A stretch of 64,000 bases of DNA from Anastrepha obliqua (GCF_027943255.1 NC_072896.1:67598501-67662500); one strand, 5' to 3'; positions 35,695 to 48,101 are shown, counted from the first letter of the stretch. A program made the numbers and translations. Notes: a model not told the origin generated them from the sequence alone.

Positions 35695-35860
35695 ATAGGG
35701 CTGCCACCTGATTTGTAATAGAAGACTCTATTCAATACACAATGAAAGATGCCGCGGATATTATAAAAAATGATCAACATTGCCTTCAGTTGCGACTTGG
35801 ATACCCTCGCTTGCGTTGTCCCACCTCCGCTGCTCAACTTCTTTACGGGTCTCTGTTATA
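35695..35860 (-). repeat. Possible Tc1-like 3' end
   Basis: AGGGCTGCCACCTGATTTGT (35695) is followed after about 70 bp by ATGATCAACATTGCCTTCAG. The latter parallels ATGGTCAACATTTGCCTTCA at the 3' end of the Tc1-like relic (26258-26277), whose flank also has ACCACCTAAT. The minus-strand peptide ends GNVDHF here and ANVDHFE there. So this may be the 3' end of the same family, otherwise deleted. Confidence 0.35.
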
Positions 35861-37735
35861 CAGAAATATCAGGGTTTCACCTTAAGATATTACCCAACTC
35901 TTTCAATTTCTGTCGTCACTAAATACATAAAAAAATTACTCGAAGATCGATTTTTGTATAGGTTTCCGTTCATGGCACTCATTTGCATAACCAGCACTAT
36001 GAATTTACTTTCAAAAAGCATCATAAAACGTTAACCCTCAAATGCGTTATCGACATCAAACTTTGACTGGTATTAATGAAAGGTTTACTCTTTCTAACCA
36101 AATGTTGCAGTTCCCGAGTTATAAGTAAATTTGCGTAAACTAGTTGCAAAATTTCGTAAATCGTTCTGTACAAAATTGAGACTTTAATAGATCTTAATTT
36201 TTAAATTTATTTACATATATTTTTTTTACGATTGCAGCTTAAAAATGTTGCTGCTTTCTTCAATTCGATTATTTGATAAAAACTGTAAAATACTTATTGG
36301 GTTGAATAACTCACAGTAACAGAAACAAAAACAAGCAAAAAATAACTCAAACCCAATTACAATTTTACGTAAATTTTTGTGTAAATAATTTCCTAAGCGT
36401 AATTTTGAATGTTCACAATTATAATCCAGTCCACTTGCAGCATGTCGTGCAACCCACAAACATATCTAAATATGTGTGTACATATAATAATATATATACA
36501 TACAAAATTATCCGAATACATAAGTACTTGTTCGTATGTCTCATATTTAGTCTTGATATTTAATAGGTTTTTATGTTTTCGTGATTTAAATTTTATTTAC
36601 CTATTTTGAAACTACGAACTTATTTTTTGCGTGCTTTGAAAAAAATGCTTACAAAAATGCCAGTTCTACACTTATTCACGAGCTGCGCAAGAATTTAACG
36701 ATGTGCGTTCAGTCCGATTTTTTTAATTGTTTCATGATTTTAACGATTAATTTAAGTAGTTTACCAGCAGTCAATCTGTTGGTAGCTTAGCTTGTTGTTG
36801 CCAACACCACGTTGTCGGTTGGCGGCTTCTTTTGTTCTCCTGAAACTTGTCAAATATTTGACAGTTCTGTGCAAAGTTTTTTGTGTTTGTTTTGTTGTTT
36901 TGTCTAAATTTCCATTGTTTATGGTTTTGGTTATTAACATTCCTTCACCAAATTGAGAAACTCCTACCTGCCTAGTTATGTACGCGCAAGCAATTGTGTC
37001 GCGCTTGAGTTTCGTGTTCACATTTTCAAGTACATTTACAAGTGTTCTGCTTAAGAGCTTATTTCCTTTTTTTCAAAATTGCTAACAATTTGCAAAATGT
37101 TAATCTTTCCGGCATTGAATAGATTTAGTGCAAATTATATTACAAATTTTATTACTTTAAATTATTCTCTGAGTAGGTAATTATTTGAAAATATTTGTTC
37201 CACCAATACCATAACTGCTGTTAAGAGCTCTGTTAAGTTTCAGAAGCATCAAGTCACAGAATTAACTACATTTTCGTTTGCGTTGGAGGTTTGCTGACGA
37301 CATTGGCGAGCCCAGCTGTTTGCATTTTTATATATTATAAAAACAGTCATCTACCGATTTCATGCATTTGGTTTGCCCTTTCGTTTATTGCAGAAAATAT
37401 ACGATTATGCATATCATTAAACTGAATTAATAACTCTCCTTTTGTTTGCTAAAGCTGTGTCTGCGGCTGAAAGTACCTTTTAGAGCGGCTTACATGTAAT
37501 TTTCATTCAGAGCATTCGCGTTATGAAATTAAAAAAATAGTTTAAATGATAAAACCACAGTGATTTCTTCACATACATATGTTCAATAAAAGAAGAGTTG
37601 ACGTTACTGCCAAACCAAAATTCCCTCTAAATCACTTCCACGCCCAGGTGCATTTAGTTTTAATCAGAAATCGGACTATCACTGAAGATGATCCCCATTC
37701 TGACGTCAACGCATAGAAGGTTTGGCGAAAAGCAC
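35861..37735. other. Stretch without recognisable gene
   Basis: AT-rich with no supported feature; short frames show no motif. Confidence 0.45.
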
Positions 37736-37739
37736 ACTG

Positions 37740-38160
37740 ATTTTGAAAAGTCCATAGAAAAATAAAAACTACTTAATTGTTGTGGTTTTTTTGTTGCTTT
37801 TTATTTTTCGACATAGTCCCCTTTTACACTTAGAAACTTGTTTGTTGATTGATACCTTCCGAATAATAGGATTTGTCCAAGTCGGAAAAATAGCCTTTCG
37901 TTCCTACAATCACCTCCTCGTTTGAATAAAATCGTTTTCCCGCCAGCCATTTCTTTGATTTGGGGAACAAATAGTAGTCCGAGAGATACGAGGAAGTCAA
38001 GTCTGGAGAATAGGGTTGAAACCCTATCTGTGTTGATTTTGCGACAACAACTGCTGAGGCGTGAGCGTTGTAGTGATAGAAAATGCAAATGCAAATCACA
38101 AATGAATGCCAAGCATAAAAAAATAGACCGATCTGGTTAAAACTTGGTATGTGTTCTTCC
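37740..38160 (-). pseudogene. Mariner transposase C-terminal relic, copy 2 of three
   Basis: Minus strand, one long frame: YHYNAHASAVVVAKS, then YSPDLTSSYLSDYYLFPKSK, KWLAGKRFYSNEEVIVGTKG, YFSDLDKSYYSEGI and, after a frame change, FLSVKGDYVEK at the stop (37807). The second catalytic Asp position reads Tyr (HYNA for HDNA), and extra residues sit between it and SDYYLF. The 3' end GAAAAGTCCATAGAAAAATA then CTACTTAATTGT matches the relics at 27093 and 42495. This copy keeps the most of the family's C-terminal third. Confidence 0.8.
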
Positions 38161-38555
38161 AAGAGATGCTATTAACTAAACATAACATCGCTACGCGCCA
38201 GTAGTGCCATCTCTCCGACTTTGCGCAAACTTTTCAATCGACCCTCGTCAGTATTCCCGCCAAATTGGAGAGCTGTAAAAGTCCGAGCGGACATATTGAA
38301 GGCCTCTTATAAAGTCTGCTGTCAACGCCTTCTACGATAACACGACCTACTTATATAATTAAAAAGTTCGCATAATAAAGAGGAAAGTGGGTGAAATTTA
38401 ATTTCAAACTATTTCTTGCTTTCGTTATATTCTTCTTTAACACTAAACCTACCGGTATTTTATGTACGTAGGTTAAGTGTTAAGTCGAATACACTTCTCA
38501 GTAATTTTTAAAATTTATTCAAGCAATCTGTAAACAAAAAAAAAAGATTTATATA
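38161..38555. other. Stretch without recognisable gene
   Basis: Somewhat GC-richer at 38185-38300 (CGCCAGTAGTGCCATCTCTC); may be leftover mariner flank, but I cannot show it. Confidence 0.35.
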
Positions 38556-38862
38556 TACATATAATTGGCGCGTACACCCTTTTTTTGGGTGTTTGGCTGA
38601 GCTCCTCCTCCTATTTGTAGTGTGCGTGTTAATGTTGTTCCAAAAATGGAGGGACCTACAGTTTCAAGCCGACTCCGAACGGCAAATATTTTTATGGGGA
38701 GCTTTTTCATGGCAGAAATACAATCGGAGATTTGCCATTGTCTGCCGGGGGGCGACCGCTATTAGAAAAATGTTTTTCTTAATTTTGGTGTTTCCCCGAG
38801 ACTCGAACCGACGTTCTGTCTGTGAATTCCGAATGGTAGTCACGCTCCAACAGGCGGCTGCC
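38556..38862 (-). mobile_element. tRNA-derived SINE, copy B
   Basis: Minus strand of the same SINE as 19711-20018 and 43192-43512: the 3' end TTGGCGCGTACACCC (38565) next to ATATATACATATAA, body with CAAGCCGACTCCGAACGGCA and CATGGCAGAAATACA, B-box-like region (GACTCGAACCGACGTTCTGT) near 38803-38822. The head is cut short: after CACGCTCCAA the terminal GCGGCCGCC is replaced by CAGGCGGCTGCC. Confidence 0.8.
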
Positions 38863-39397
38863 AATTGATTTTTACAAATAGATATTATTCTAAAGCTCAT
38901 CCTGATTCTAGCCATACTTAATTATTTCGGAGCCACCACCGAAGTTGCACACTCCAGTCCAGTTTCTCTTCCTTTTTTTCTACTCTCGTTAAGCAAATGA
39001 TTATTTGGGGCGCTGTCGCTTCTGATGGTAAAAGTATTATCGGCACTCCTCTTGCGCTGATGTAGGACGCGTCAGCAGATCGTCCAAGATGTTCAAAACA
39101 GTCATCGATGATATTCCATTTATGCGTCTTGTGTGTTTTTTATTTTCCGACTTTTTGAAAAACGTCTGAAGACGCCTCAATCGTGAGTAAATCTCTATTT
39201 GGTGTGAATACGAGTATATGAATGTGGAAAAAACATTAAGACTCACACCATAATAAAGGCCCAGCACCCAATAAAGTGTGTGAGCGCGAATTATATACAA
39301 ATATTGGAAAGAAAATATTAGCTAAAGAGAAAATGTTGATGTAAGATCGTTTGAAAATAATGTCGTCTGAGATCTGACAATGATTCATTATCTTTGA
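38863..39397 (+). other. Stretch with a possible transposase shard at 38990-39050
   Basis: KQMIIWGAVASDGKSIIGTP is spelled at about 38994-39053. V/I-WGAVASDGKSP is the usual block between the first and second catalytic Asp in Tc1-like transposases. Nothing before or after it fits, so it is at most a tiny relic. A minus-strand frame (39037-39300) has no recognised family. Confidence 0.3.
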
Positions 39398-39645
39398 TTT
39401 CATGGCAGAAATACACTCGTGGGTTTGCCATTGACTGCTGAGAGGCGAACGCTATTACATAAATTTGATTAATTTAATTATTTTATTTGATTAATTAAAT
39501 TTAATTAATTTTATATTTTTATTTATATATTTAATTGATTTTACGCTTAAACCGTTTTCCATGTTTGGATATTTCATGCCCGTAGATTCGAACCTGGACA
39601 CTCCTGAATCGTATTTACGAAACAATCCATTTGGTAGCCTTATTT
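39398..39645 (-). repeat. SINE relic interrupted by AT-rich sequence
   Basis: TTCATGGCAGAAATACACTC and TGAGAGGCGAACGCTATTA (39398-39455) follow the SINE body. After about 110 bp of nearly pure A/T (TTAATTAA words, 39460-39540) the SINE resumes with ATTTCATGCCCGTAGATTCG-AACCTGGAC, the B-box region inverted. So an AT-rich piece has been inserted or expanded within it. B-box flank resembles the relics at 31035 and 50254. Confidence 0.55.
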
Positions 39646-42494
39646 GGGAATATCTCAATGGTTGATGAGCTGATTACACAGAATCACCAAGTGGTGATAT
39701 GTGAAAAATACTCTTGTATCGAACTTCTAACTCCTTTCTGTATTCGACCTTCTTTTCTAACCTGGACTTCGGTAGATTGAATGGAACATTTTAATGACAC
39801 TTTACTCATAGATTATTGAAGAACAGAAAAAAACCGTTTTACTACTTTGAGGGTCAGTTGATATGTTAGAAATTTTAATAAAAAGTTATTTTTATTCTTT
39901 TTGATGTAAAAGGCGTGTGTTCATCAACAATTTTAAATTTCGGAATATGATGTATTGTATTCTCCGGTTTTCTAGTTTTCTATAACATAAAATCGACTCG
40001 TGTATTTGGCTAAATTAGAAGAATCTCACTAATGCACAACCACGCCTGCAAAAATTTCAGTCACGAATAAACACGGATGTTACGTGATTTTCTCTGAAAA
40101 CGGCTCACGTTCACGAGTGAAAAAGCGAGTCACGTCGATATTCGCGTGGTTTGTCAATCTCGGGTAGAGATGGCACAGTGGTGTTATTCCTTAATAGGTA
40201 ACTCTTCTTAGCACCTTTTCACTACATACTTTGAACTTTGTTGCTTTTAGTGCAGCTTGCCCGGGTGGCAGTCAGCGAATTTAATTTGATTTCATTACTT
40301 AACTTTATTTAATGAAATCTTATTTTATTTTATATTTATTTATTTTTTCTGCTTGTTCGATTGCGTTTTTGAATAAATTTAAATAATAAGAAAAAAAAAA
40401 TTATTTTGTGTTATGGAAATCTTTATTTTGACCTTTACATACTCCATTGTTTGTCTGTTTGCAGCTGTCAGCTGTCTAGTTCTAGTTCTAGCCATTTACG
40501 AAAATTATAAATCTTTCAATAGGGTGATTAATTTTGCGCCCTTGGTGCTTAAATTTGTTTAATATTTATTTAAGAAATTTTTTCTTATCTCATTTCAAAA
40601 TAATTTTTTTAATTTTAGCTTTATTTAGTAATTTTTGTTCGTTTTTTTTTAATTTAATTAAAATTTATTTTATTTTATCTATTTTTTTAATTTTAATTTG
40701 GCTTCGTATTTGTTATTTTTGCGCACGTACTCATTGTTAATTTGAATTCTCTGAGGCCCATTTTTGCTAATTAAAAATGTGTCTTTACTATCGTTTTTGC
40801 ACTACCGTTCGTTTGCCGGTATAATGAAATTTCTTAGTGAATATTTATTAAAATGAATTAGCGATTCCTTACACGTTGTGGTGTATTTTTCGAATTTGGC
40901 ACAGAATTGGCTAAAACTGCCTATCAATGCCTTATCGCGCCTTGGCTGATTGATAGCCGTCCTCAGTCCCATGTCTCAAATGTTGTTCGCTGTTAAAAGA
41001 CAAACAGTCTGAAGCAAATTATTACATAGGTATTGGACATGAGCTTTGCCTCTTTTCAATAGTTTTTGGCTTCGCGGCTATTTAGAAATTATATTGTAAT
41101 TCACAGGTGATATTTACATTTATTTCAGTTGTTTGTTTGCGGGAGAAAAAATTCTTATGTAACTGCAAATAAAGCCGAGGTTAGGAAGGTGGAAAGTTCT
41201 TGGCGATTTGCCACATTTTTCTTACTCGTATATGATAAGTGCGAGAAATAGAACAAATTAAAATCCAGTTCTATTTGATAAATAATATACCGTGAAAGCT
41301 CGGGTTTTCACTGAAGAGATATTACATATGCTGAAATGTTTGACTTCTGCTTCTACCAAAAGTACCGCAGGCTTTTATGTTCTTAATCGTACATTCTTAT
41401 TGTAACCCCGGTGAGTTGATAAAGTGGTCAAAGTATGCTTCGCAAGTGTAACAAATTCTTAATCTATTTCAGTTTTGAATCTTTTCCCAGTGCACAAATC
41501 AAATGCGAAAGATATACGGATGATGAAATCTCAATTTAGTTTTTTTCTAGCTTTATCGACTTTCAACTTTGTTATAGTTTGAAATGTAAAGAGTTTGAGA
41601 ATGGGGCTCAAAAGGGATGAAAAAAGCTGTCTGTTATTTATTAAATTTTTTGTTTTTTTGTTTTTGTTTTAAAAAGCCCGTATATGTCATTATATGTATA
41701 TGAAATACAACATAGTTAACCACGGTGGTTCTGTCCTTTTGAAAATCTCTTCAGAATTCAAATGGTCTTTTAGGTTTAGGTCTTAGTTTTGTGTTTGCCT
41801 CAGACTTATCACCATTGTCAGAAGAGTTTATTCAAACCTTGTTCATGGCATAATATATATACATATAAGTGATATTAGGTATAAAATGCCCACTTTTATA
41901 TTCGTCAGATGATCAGTAACTTCTCACATATGCTAATGCGTGGTATTCGTTGCCGTAGTCATACTTAAAATCACTTCTCTTTCCTTCCTTTTTGACGTGT
42001 CTATATTATTCACGAAATCAAATAGCTACTAATTTCCATAAATATGTCATTGGCATCAACATTTTTTCTATAAGCTTCAAAAGGCACTTGCACGTCAAAG
42101 CTAAAAACCACTATCAGTCAAAATGGGGCGTATCTAAGAATTTTTCTTTCTTTTGGGACTCCTGAGCCTACCCATCCAGATACAAATTTAAGCTGCCACC
42201 CAGGTTAGGTGTTTGCTCCAAGATTTCAATCTCAATTGGGTTTTCTCCATATTCTATGTTGTCAGTTAAAAACTACGGATCTTCTTTACTCAGTGGTAGG
42301 CCATCTTCTCTGCCACTGTTGTCATACAAAAATATTTGAAATTACAAATAAGCAATGAAAAGATTGTCATTTATACATATAACATAGTTTTTGAGAATAT
42401 TTAAGATGTGTATTTAAAAAATATTTGTCATAAAAATATAATTTACTTACGGTAAAAAAACGAATGGGATAGTCAAATACTGTATGATGCTTTA
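39646..42494. other. Stretch without recognisable gene
   Basis: AT-rich. A possible TIR end is listed at 40400-40545. 40540-40740 is T-rich low complexity. No coding feature supported. Confidence 0.45.
40400..40545. repeat. Possible right end of a TIR repeat family
   Basis: AATAGGGTGATTAATTTTGC-GCCC (40518-40541) is close to the inverse of the end at 18059. Inside it, AAATCTTTATTTTGACCTTT and CTCCATTGTTTGTCTGTTTG (40418-40462) match about 18140-18180 at roughly 80% by eye. No left end seen. It may be a non-autonomous DNA element cut at its left side. Confidence 0.4.
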
Positions 42495-42925
42495 CGAAAG
42501 TCGTTTAAAAAGTCCGTGTAGAATAAACAAATACTTAATTGTATGGAGTAAAGCTCTTTTATTTTTCCACATAGTCTTCTTTTGGACTTATACACTTCGT
42601 CCAACGCTGTTCTACTTTTCTGCTTTTGTTCTAATACCTTCCGAATAATAGGATTCGCTTAAGTCTGAGAAGTAGCCTTTCGATTCTGCAATCATCGAAC
42701 TCGTTTGACTACAAATAGTAGTCCGAGAGAGCCACGCCTGGAGTATAGAAACGAAATGGAACCCTACTTGCATTAATTTTGGGACCAAAACTACAGAGGC
42801 GTGAGCTGGTGCGTTGACGTAATGGGGGAAAAAAATTCACCCGACCTCCTCGATTCAAACGAATGCCAAACGTAAAAAAATTGACCGATCTGGCAAAAAC
42901 TTGGCGTATTCTTCTTCTTGTTAAC
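42495..42925 (-). pseudogene. Mariner transposase C-terminal relic, copy 3 of three
   Basis: Minus strand pieces: SDYYL (42709-42725, then a stop), DCRIERLLLRLKRILLFGRY in a shifted frame, and VEQRWTKCISPKEDYVEK ending near 42560. The conserved 3' end AAAAAGTCCGTGTAGAATAA with ACTTAATTGT is shared with the relics at 27093 and 37740. The blocks TTACGTTTGGCATTCG and TTGACCGATCTGGCAAAAAC (42860-42903) also recur near 38100-38150. More decayed than the 37740 copy, with several frameshifts. Confidence 0.7.
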
Positions 42926-43191
42926 ATATTCATAAAATATTGCCTACGATACGATGACTAATTTAATTTGCTGCAAGAGCAACATAATTAAAAACAAAAA
43001 TTTAGATAATTATGCAAAAATGAGCAACGGTTCTTCTATGCTGCGTACACAATTCATGGTAGTCTCTTTTATCGGTGTATTTGATTAAAATGTGTTTATA
43101 CTTTTAATCAGATAGTCAAAATAAATCGAAAACTTAAAGTCGTTTTCCTCGATATTTTAACTTAAGTTCATGATAATATACATAAGTAAAT

Positions 43192-43512
43192 GGCGGCCGC
43201 CGTAGCCGAATGGGTTGGTGCGTGACTAGCATTCGGAATTCACAGAGAGAACGTAGGTTCGAATCTCGGTGACACACCAAAATTAAGAAAAACAGTTTTC
43301 TAATAACGGTCGACCCTCGGCAGGCAATGGCAAACCTCCGAGTGTATTTCTGCCATGAAAAAGCTCCTCATAAAAATATCTGCCGTTCGGAGTCGGCTTG
43401 AAACTGTAGGTCCCTCCATTTGTGGAACAACATGAAGACGTACACCACAAGTAGGGGGAGGAGCTCGGCCAAACACCCAAAAAAAGGGTGTACGCGCCAA
43501 TTATATATATAA
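43192..43512 (+). mobile_element. tRNA-derived SINE, copy C (complete)
   Basis: Full unit in plus orientation. Head GGCGGCCGCCGTAGCCGAAT, A-box-like TAGCCGAATGGG (43203-43214), B-box-like GGTTCGAATCTC (43256-43267). Body GACCCTCGGCAGGCAATGGC and CCATGAAAAAGCTCCTCATA, then GTCGGCTTGAAACTGTAGGT. 3' end AAGGGTGTACGCGCCAATTA with a short ATATATAT tail. The two boxes are 41 bases apart, a normal tRNA-type spacing, so the head could be read by RNA polymerase III. It has no coding capacity; LINE-encoded enzymes would move it. Confidence 0.9.
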
Positions 43513-45099
43513 TGGTGGTCAGGTAAAAAACAATGTCAAAAGTGATGAACTATTCTTAGGGATTAATTTATCTTTTGGTTCTGGACGACTTAAGACCATT
43601 AAGATTATAGACATGGAGCTGCACACATAAACGACAAATTTGTATACAATCGAGAATTTTCCGCTAGCTACGTTGGTGCACTGTTCTCAGACTCGGTAAA
43701 TTTTTATGTGGTTAGATGATTTTTAGTTTCTGAATGCTTGTGCCTTCCGCCACTTTTTTATCGTCTATTTTGAACTCCAAATTGTTATGTTTTAAATTTT
43801 TTCTGTTCTCACCTTAATTCGTAGACGTTTTTCTTCTTTCCGCTTGACATTTCTGTAAAATTTTTTCAGTCTCTAACTGACCTATTTAATTATCATTCAT
43901 TTCGGTTCTTTAAAAATAGGATCAAAGGGAGGAGTTAGGGCGATAGGAGGTAGCGTATTAAATTGTGCTTTAAAAAAATCGTTCGCTACGTTTTGCTTTA
44001 GGTCTCTGAAGATAGTATTAACATTTGCACCCGCTTTATTCATAATATTTCAAGTAAACTAAAGGTGTTTTTATCCAAAATCAATCCTGATGTTTATGTG
44101 AATATATTTATTCGATTCAGTTGCAGAATGAATTTAGATTTTTTTTTTAATAAATATCACATCAATATTAATGAATTCTAAAAATAATTACTATTCTTTC
44201 TTTCTTTCTTTACAGGTATGTACCGTCGTAATCAACATTTAATAGAAAATACATATTTACAACTCTACCGCAAGTACAGCTAATACTATTCATTTCCGAA
44301 AAAAACATTATAAGTACAAATATCGAATAAACCAACCTTCTGCTCCTTCCTTTATAGAAACACTCAACTTATGACGAAGGAGTCATTATTTAGCATTTAG
44401 ATTCATTTCTTATGTAGTTCCAATCATAATTCCAATACCCGTTCTGTGCTACCCAAATTTTTACGAGTAGTACGCTACACTAATACATTCAAAAGTGCCA
44501 TTGCATTTTTAATAATTTTTAGTATTTATACAACACTCAGTCAATTAACAGTCGAGCGCTTTAGTCACAGCTGTCTGTTTTACGAAGTGTCTTTAATTAA
44601 ATAATTATCAGTAGTCATATTTTGCAATTCCAGTTGGCATTGATGTTCACACTTTGGCGTTTGAGCGCCGAAAACGCACAGAAAGATATATGAATGGGTG
44701 GAATTGGATATGTAGCCCACTTGATACATTTCGCCTACACTTGCAGTTTATGCAAATTTTTCCAAGAACTTATTTGTTGAGCTAATTTATTTAATGGCCT
44801 TCACACATTTTAATGAAGACAAAAAGGAAAAATTTAAATTTAATTTATTTATGAATGTATTTTGAAATCAACTTATTGTGTGTCTCTCTTGGCTTCAAGT
44901 ACATCAATTTCCAACAAATAAAAACAAAGTGGAGAAAGGTGAAAGGGGAGGGTTTGAGCTAGACAAATGTCCGCTAAAATTCGCGTACAACCCACCCACA
45001 TCCAATGTAGGTAGAGCATACTCTGTGTATTTTGCTGTTCTGGGTTCAAATATGTAGCTTTCGGCCTCACTGGACCAGTTTATCATACTGCTTTAAAGC

Positions 45100-45130
<31 letters not shown>

Positions 45131-45890
45131 GCCAATTCTTCGTTCGGAAAGGAGATGGAGTAAAGGAGGAGAGAATAAATAGAGCAAGGAGCTAAGAAAA
45201 TAAATTTTCTCGGATTTTTAAATTAACAATTAGACTGGGTTATAAGGTTGTGGTCTTCCCAATAAGAAGAGAGCTCATTTAAACGTCCACTAAGTTTATC
45301 TACCGTAATACCGTTGCGACAGGAAAAGGGAAACCAGAAAGAGGAATGGGTTATGGAAAATTCAAACCTAACTTTGTTGTATTTTTTTCACTTACGCCTC
45401 TCTGCTCAATCAATTCTCATTCGATATGCTTCACTTGACAATGCTGTCCAAGCTCGACTTGACTCCAAATGTGCCTGACGATGATTTAAAAACATACTTT
45501 CTGTACTAATGAAAAAATGTTTACTTTGTCAGTTATGCGCCACAAGATTTTTTTCTTTTTCAAATATAATATTTGTCCCGCTTTGAAAAATTTTTAAATT
45601 AAATACCAGGAATATTCGTCCCGTAAATTTTAAAGGCGATGAAAAAGGTCAGGCTGTTAATTATGCATTTTCGAGGTGGAGTATTTGTAAACTCGAGAAA
45701 TAGAACCCTGCTTAACAGTGAACAAAAAAATTGCGTGTCTAAAAAATTTATTGAATTTGTTATTTCACAAGCAATTTGAGAGCAGCTCGTATGGGTTACC
45801 CGAATGAAATGAAATATAAGCAAACAACTCAACTTCTCTTTCTTAACTCGCTCACAATGGCTATGTAATGCCAAGCAACGAACTTATATC
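43513..45890. other. Stretch without recognisable gene
   Basis: AT-rich. A minus-strand run near 43930-44040 (NTIFRDLKQNVANDFFKAQF) is open for about 45 codons but unassigned. TTTCTTTCTTTCTTTACAGG near 44197 is a TTTC repeat ending in an AG that could mimic a 3' splice site; no exon follows that I recognise. A TA microsatellite lies at 45100-45125. Confidence 0.4.
45100..45125. repeat. (AT)13 microsatellite
   Basis: Uninterrupted AT dinucleotides. No SINE body is seen on either side, unlike the tract at 19651. Confidence 0.9.
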
Positions 45891-45892
45891 TA

Positions 45893-46590
45893 CAGGGTGG
45901 TCCAAATCGTGCGTTTAATAATAAGTTATTTTGACAGTGACATCCCTTTTTCGCTGGCAATATTGAGAGAAAGCCAGTATCATATCTTCGCGGAACGAAA
46001 TGAACCGCCTCATGCAGGAGCAACCCTGGGAAATATTGCAACCTTATTTCCAAAGTCAATGTTGTGTAGTCCAAGCCGTGTGTTTATTGAAAAGAATTCA
46101 GAATCAACTTTTCTGTACAGGCTTATTTTGATCTGGACGGTTGTATTAACAAGCAAAACCGTCACATCTGGCGATCGGAAAACCCGCACGTGATAGTCGA
46201 GAAGCAATACATTCATAAAGAGTGACAGTTTGTTGCGGATTTTAGAGCAGTGGCATTATTGGTCTATTTTTCTTTGAAGAAAACCCTGGAAATACCATTT
46301 CAGTCAACAGTGAAGTGAGCAAGAGAAACGATTTTTCGGACCGCAAATTGTTGACATGGACTTGGACGATCTTCGGTTTAAGTAGCCAGGCGCGCCATAC
46401 CACAATCGATCTGTTGCACGCCAGGCTCGGTAATCGTGTTATCAGCCGTCTTGGCGATGTCAATTGGCCACCTGGCGTGTAGAACTGATGCCATGCAAAC
46501 AATCTAATAATGATTGTGGCCTGGCGCAAAGTCAGAAATAATTTTTTTTTTTTTCATTTTTAAAAAGAAACTAGTATACGAACCACCCAG
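45893..46590 (+). mobile_element. DD41D element with both TIRs, copy 3
   Basis: CAGGGTGGTCCAAATCGTGC at 45893 and inverted GTATACGAACCACCCAG at 46590 are flanked by TA on both sides (45891-45892, 46591-46592). The interior is a broken transposase: MQEQPWEILQPYFQSQ (compare MGRYTLEQNWEILKTYFQ in copy 1), then, after a deletion, YFDLDGCINKQNRHIWRSEN and PHVIVEKQ, then FFGPQIVDMDLDDLRF, a degraded second-Asp block (GAPYHTTIDLL) and GNRVISRLGDVNWPP. Multiple stops. The second catalytic Asp and everything after NWPP are missing. Same subfamily as copy 1, more decayed. Confidence 0.8.
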
Positions 46591-46592
46591 TA

Positions 46593-48101
46593 CACATACA
46601 GATACATATAGGTACAAAAGAATATGTCTCTCCTTATTTTCATATCTTGTCACCACCATCACTTAGCCTTGTAATCCTCCCACGAGTAATCCTCAACCCG
46701 TCTCCCAAGGCGAATCAGTGCAAATGTGCCAAACACTTTACTCTGGCAATCTTCGTAGTTTATTATTAATTTATGGCATACATTAAAAATAAATCTTAAG
46801 TTTTGCTACCTAAAATCGTGCCATAAAACTCATAACAAAAACAAAAAACCAACGGTATATGTTGTGCAAACTTTGCTCTTGCGAGTGAGGAGCAGAGAAA
46901 ACAGTAAAGAAATTAAGCTGAAGACCCAGAAGTGGCGACTTTATTTTGGCATTAAGATGGTGTATGTGTCTGGGATGTTTGTATATATGTATGAGAGTAG
47001 AAAGATATACAAGTACTTGTGTTTGCATATTTATGTTTGGGTCTTTTGTCGGTTTTGCCAAAATTTTATTATGTAAACTGCGGTGCGATTGCCACTCACT
47101 GAGATTATCACCATTCTTTTATTGTTATTATTATTTTTTGTATGAGTGTTGGGTTAGTTGGCGAGCTGTAATGGAGTGCGTGAAAATTCCTCGATGCGTA
47201 AAAACTGAATGAATTTTTTTCAGCAGATGATTGCATATGCTATTTTTCAGCTTTAAAGGCCGGAAAGTTGAACAAACAATCAATTGAAATTACATTTATG
47301 TATTAACTTGCAAAACAAAAAACATATACTCACAAAAGAAACAAAACAAACTGACACTTAAGTCAGTTGGTGTTGTTGTAAGTCAATTGGTTAGCCTTGA
47401 AAATGTGTGCCATAAATGCGATTTTTTTTTTTGTACTTTGTGTAATTATTTGTGTACGTTTTTATATTTGCTATACAAGTTTTTCTTCGTTTTCGATTTT
47501 TTTTTAAACAATAACCCGGACCAAAATTAACAGTTATTAAGTTTTTTGAAATTTGGGAATCGATTGATAAAACAAAGTGTTGTTTTTAAATATCACTTGC
47601 TCTCGTTTTATCTACAGTTATTTCCTAGGAGAATTTAATTATATATATTACCCTTTTATACTATACCAGTGTAACCATCAGGTACATCTTGCCATGCCGA
47701 TAAAGTGAAGTTATTTGCTTATGGAGTGGTTAGTTTAGTGTAACTCTTTGTACTTCATACTGTTCCACAATGGTTGCTTGTAATAACCTACCAAAAACAA
47801 GAAATTAAAAATATGCCCCGGAAACTCAGCGGCATTTGCCTCAATAGATTTTTATTTTCTAACTTCTAATAATGTGCAAAGCGACAAAAAAAACATTTTT
47901 GAAGTCGTCAACGAGTTGCTCGAAGGCCTTATCAAAAGTTGAAATATTCAATGACGAGTACGCTATTAATTCCAACTTTCGACTTCTTGGTAATCGGAAA
48001 GAAAAATAAATAGGATAGAAAAAAATAATAGCGGATTTCATCAGATTGAATAGCAAAAATCTTATTGGATGCGTGTTATATAACACATACCAGTAGACAT
48101 A
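46593..48101. other. Stretch without recognisable gene
   Basis: AT-rich with T-runs; short frames without motifs. Confidence 0.45.

Noticed and set aside
43256..43267. B-box-like GGTTCGAATCTC, a possible tRNA gene
   Set aside because: Same unit recurs at 19711 and 38556 with a 230-bp body and ATAT tail, so it is a SINE head and not a functional tRNA; the cloverleaf stems do not pair.
44197..44220. Pyrimidine tract plus CAG, a possible 3' splice site
   Set aside because: The tract is a TTTC microsatellite and no recognisable exon follows.
46010..46529. Minus-strand frames at 46010-46216 and 46242-46529
   Set aside because: Shadows of the plus-strand DD41D copy 3.
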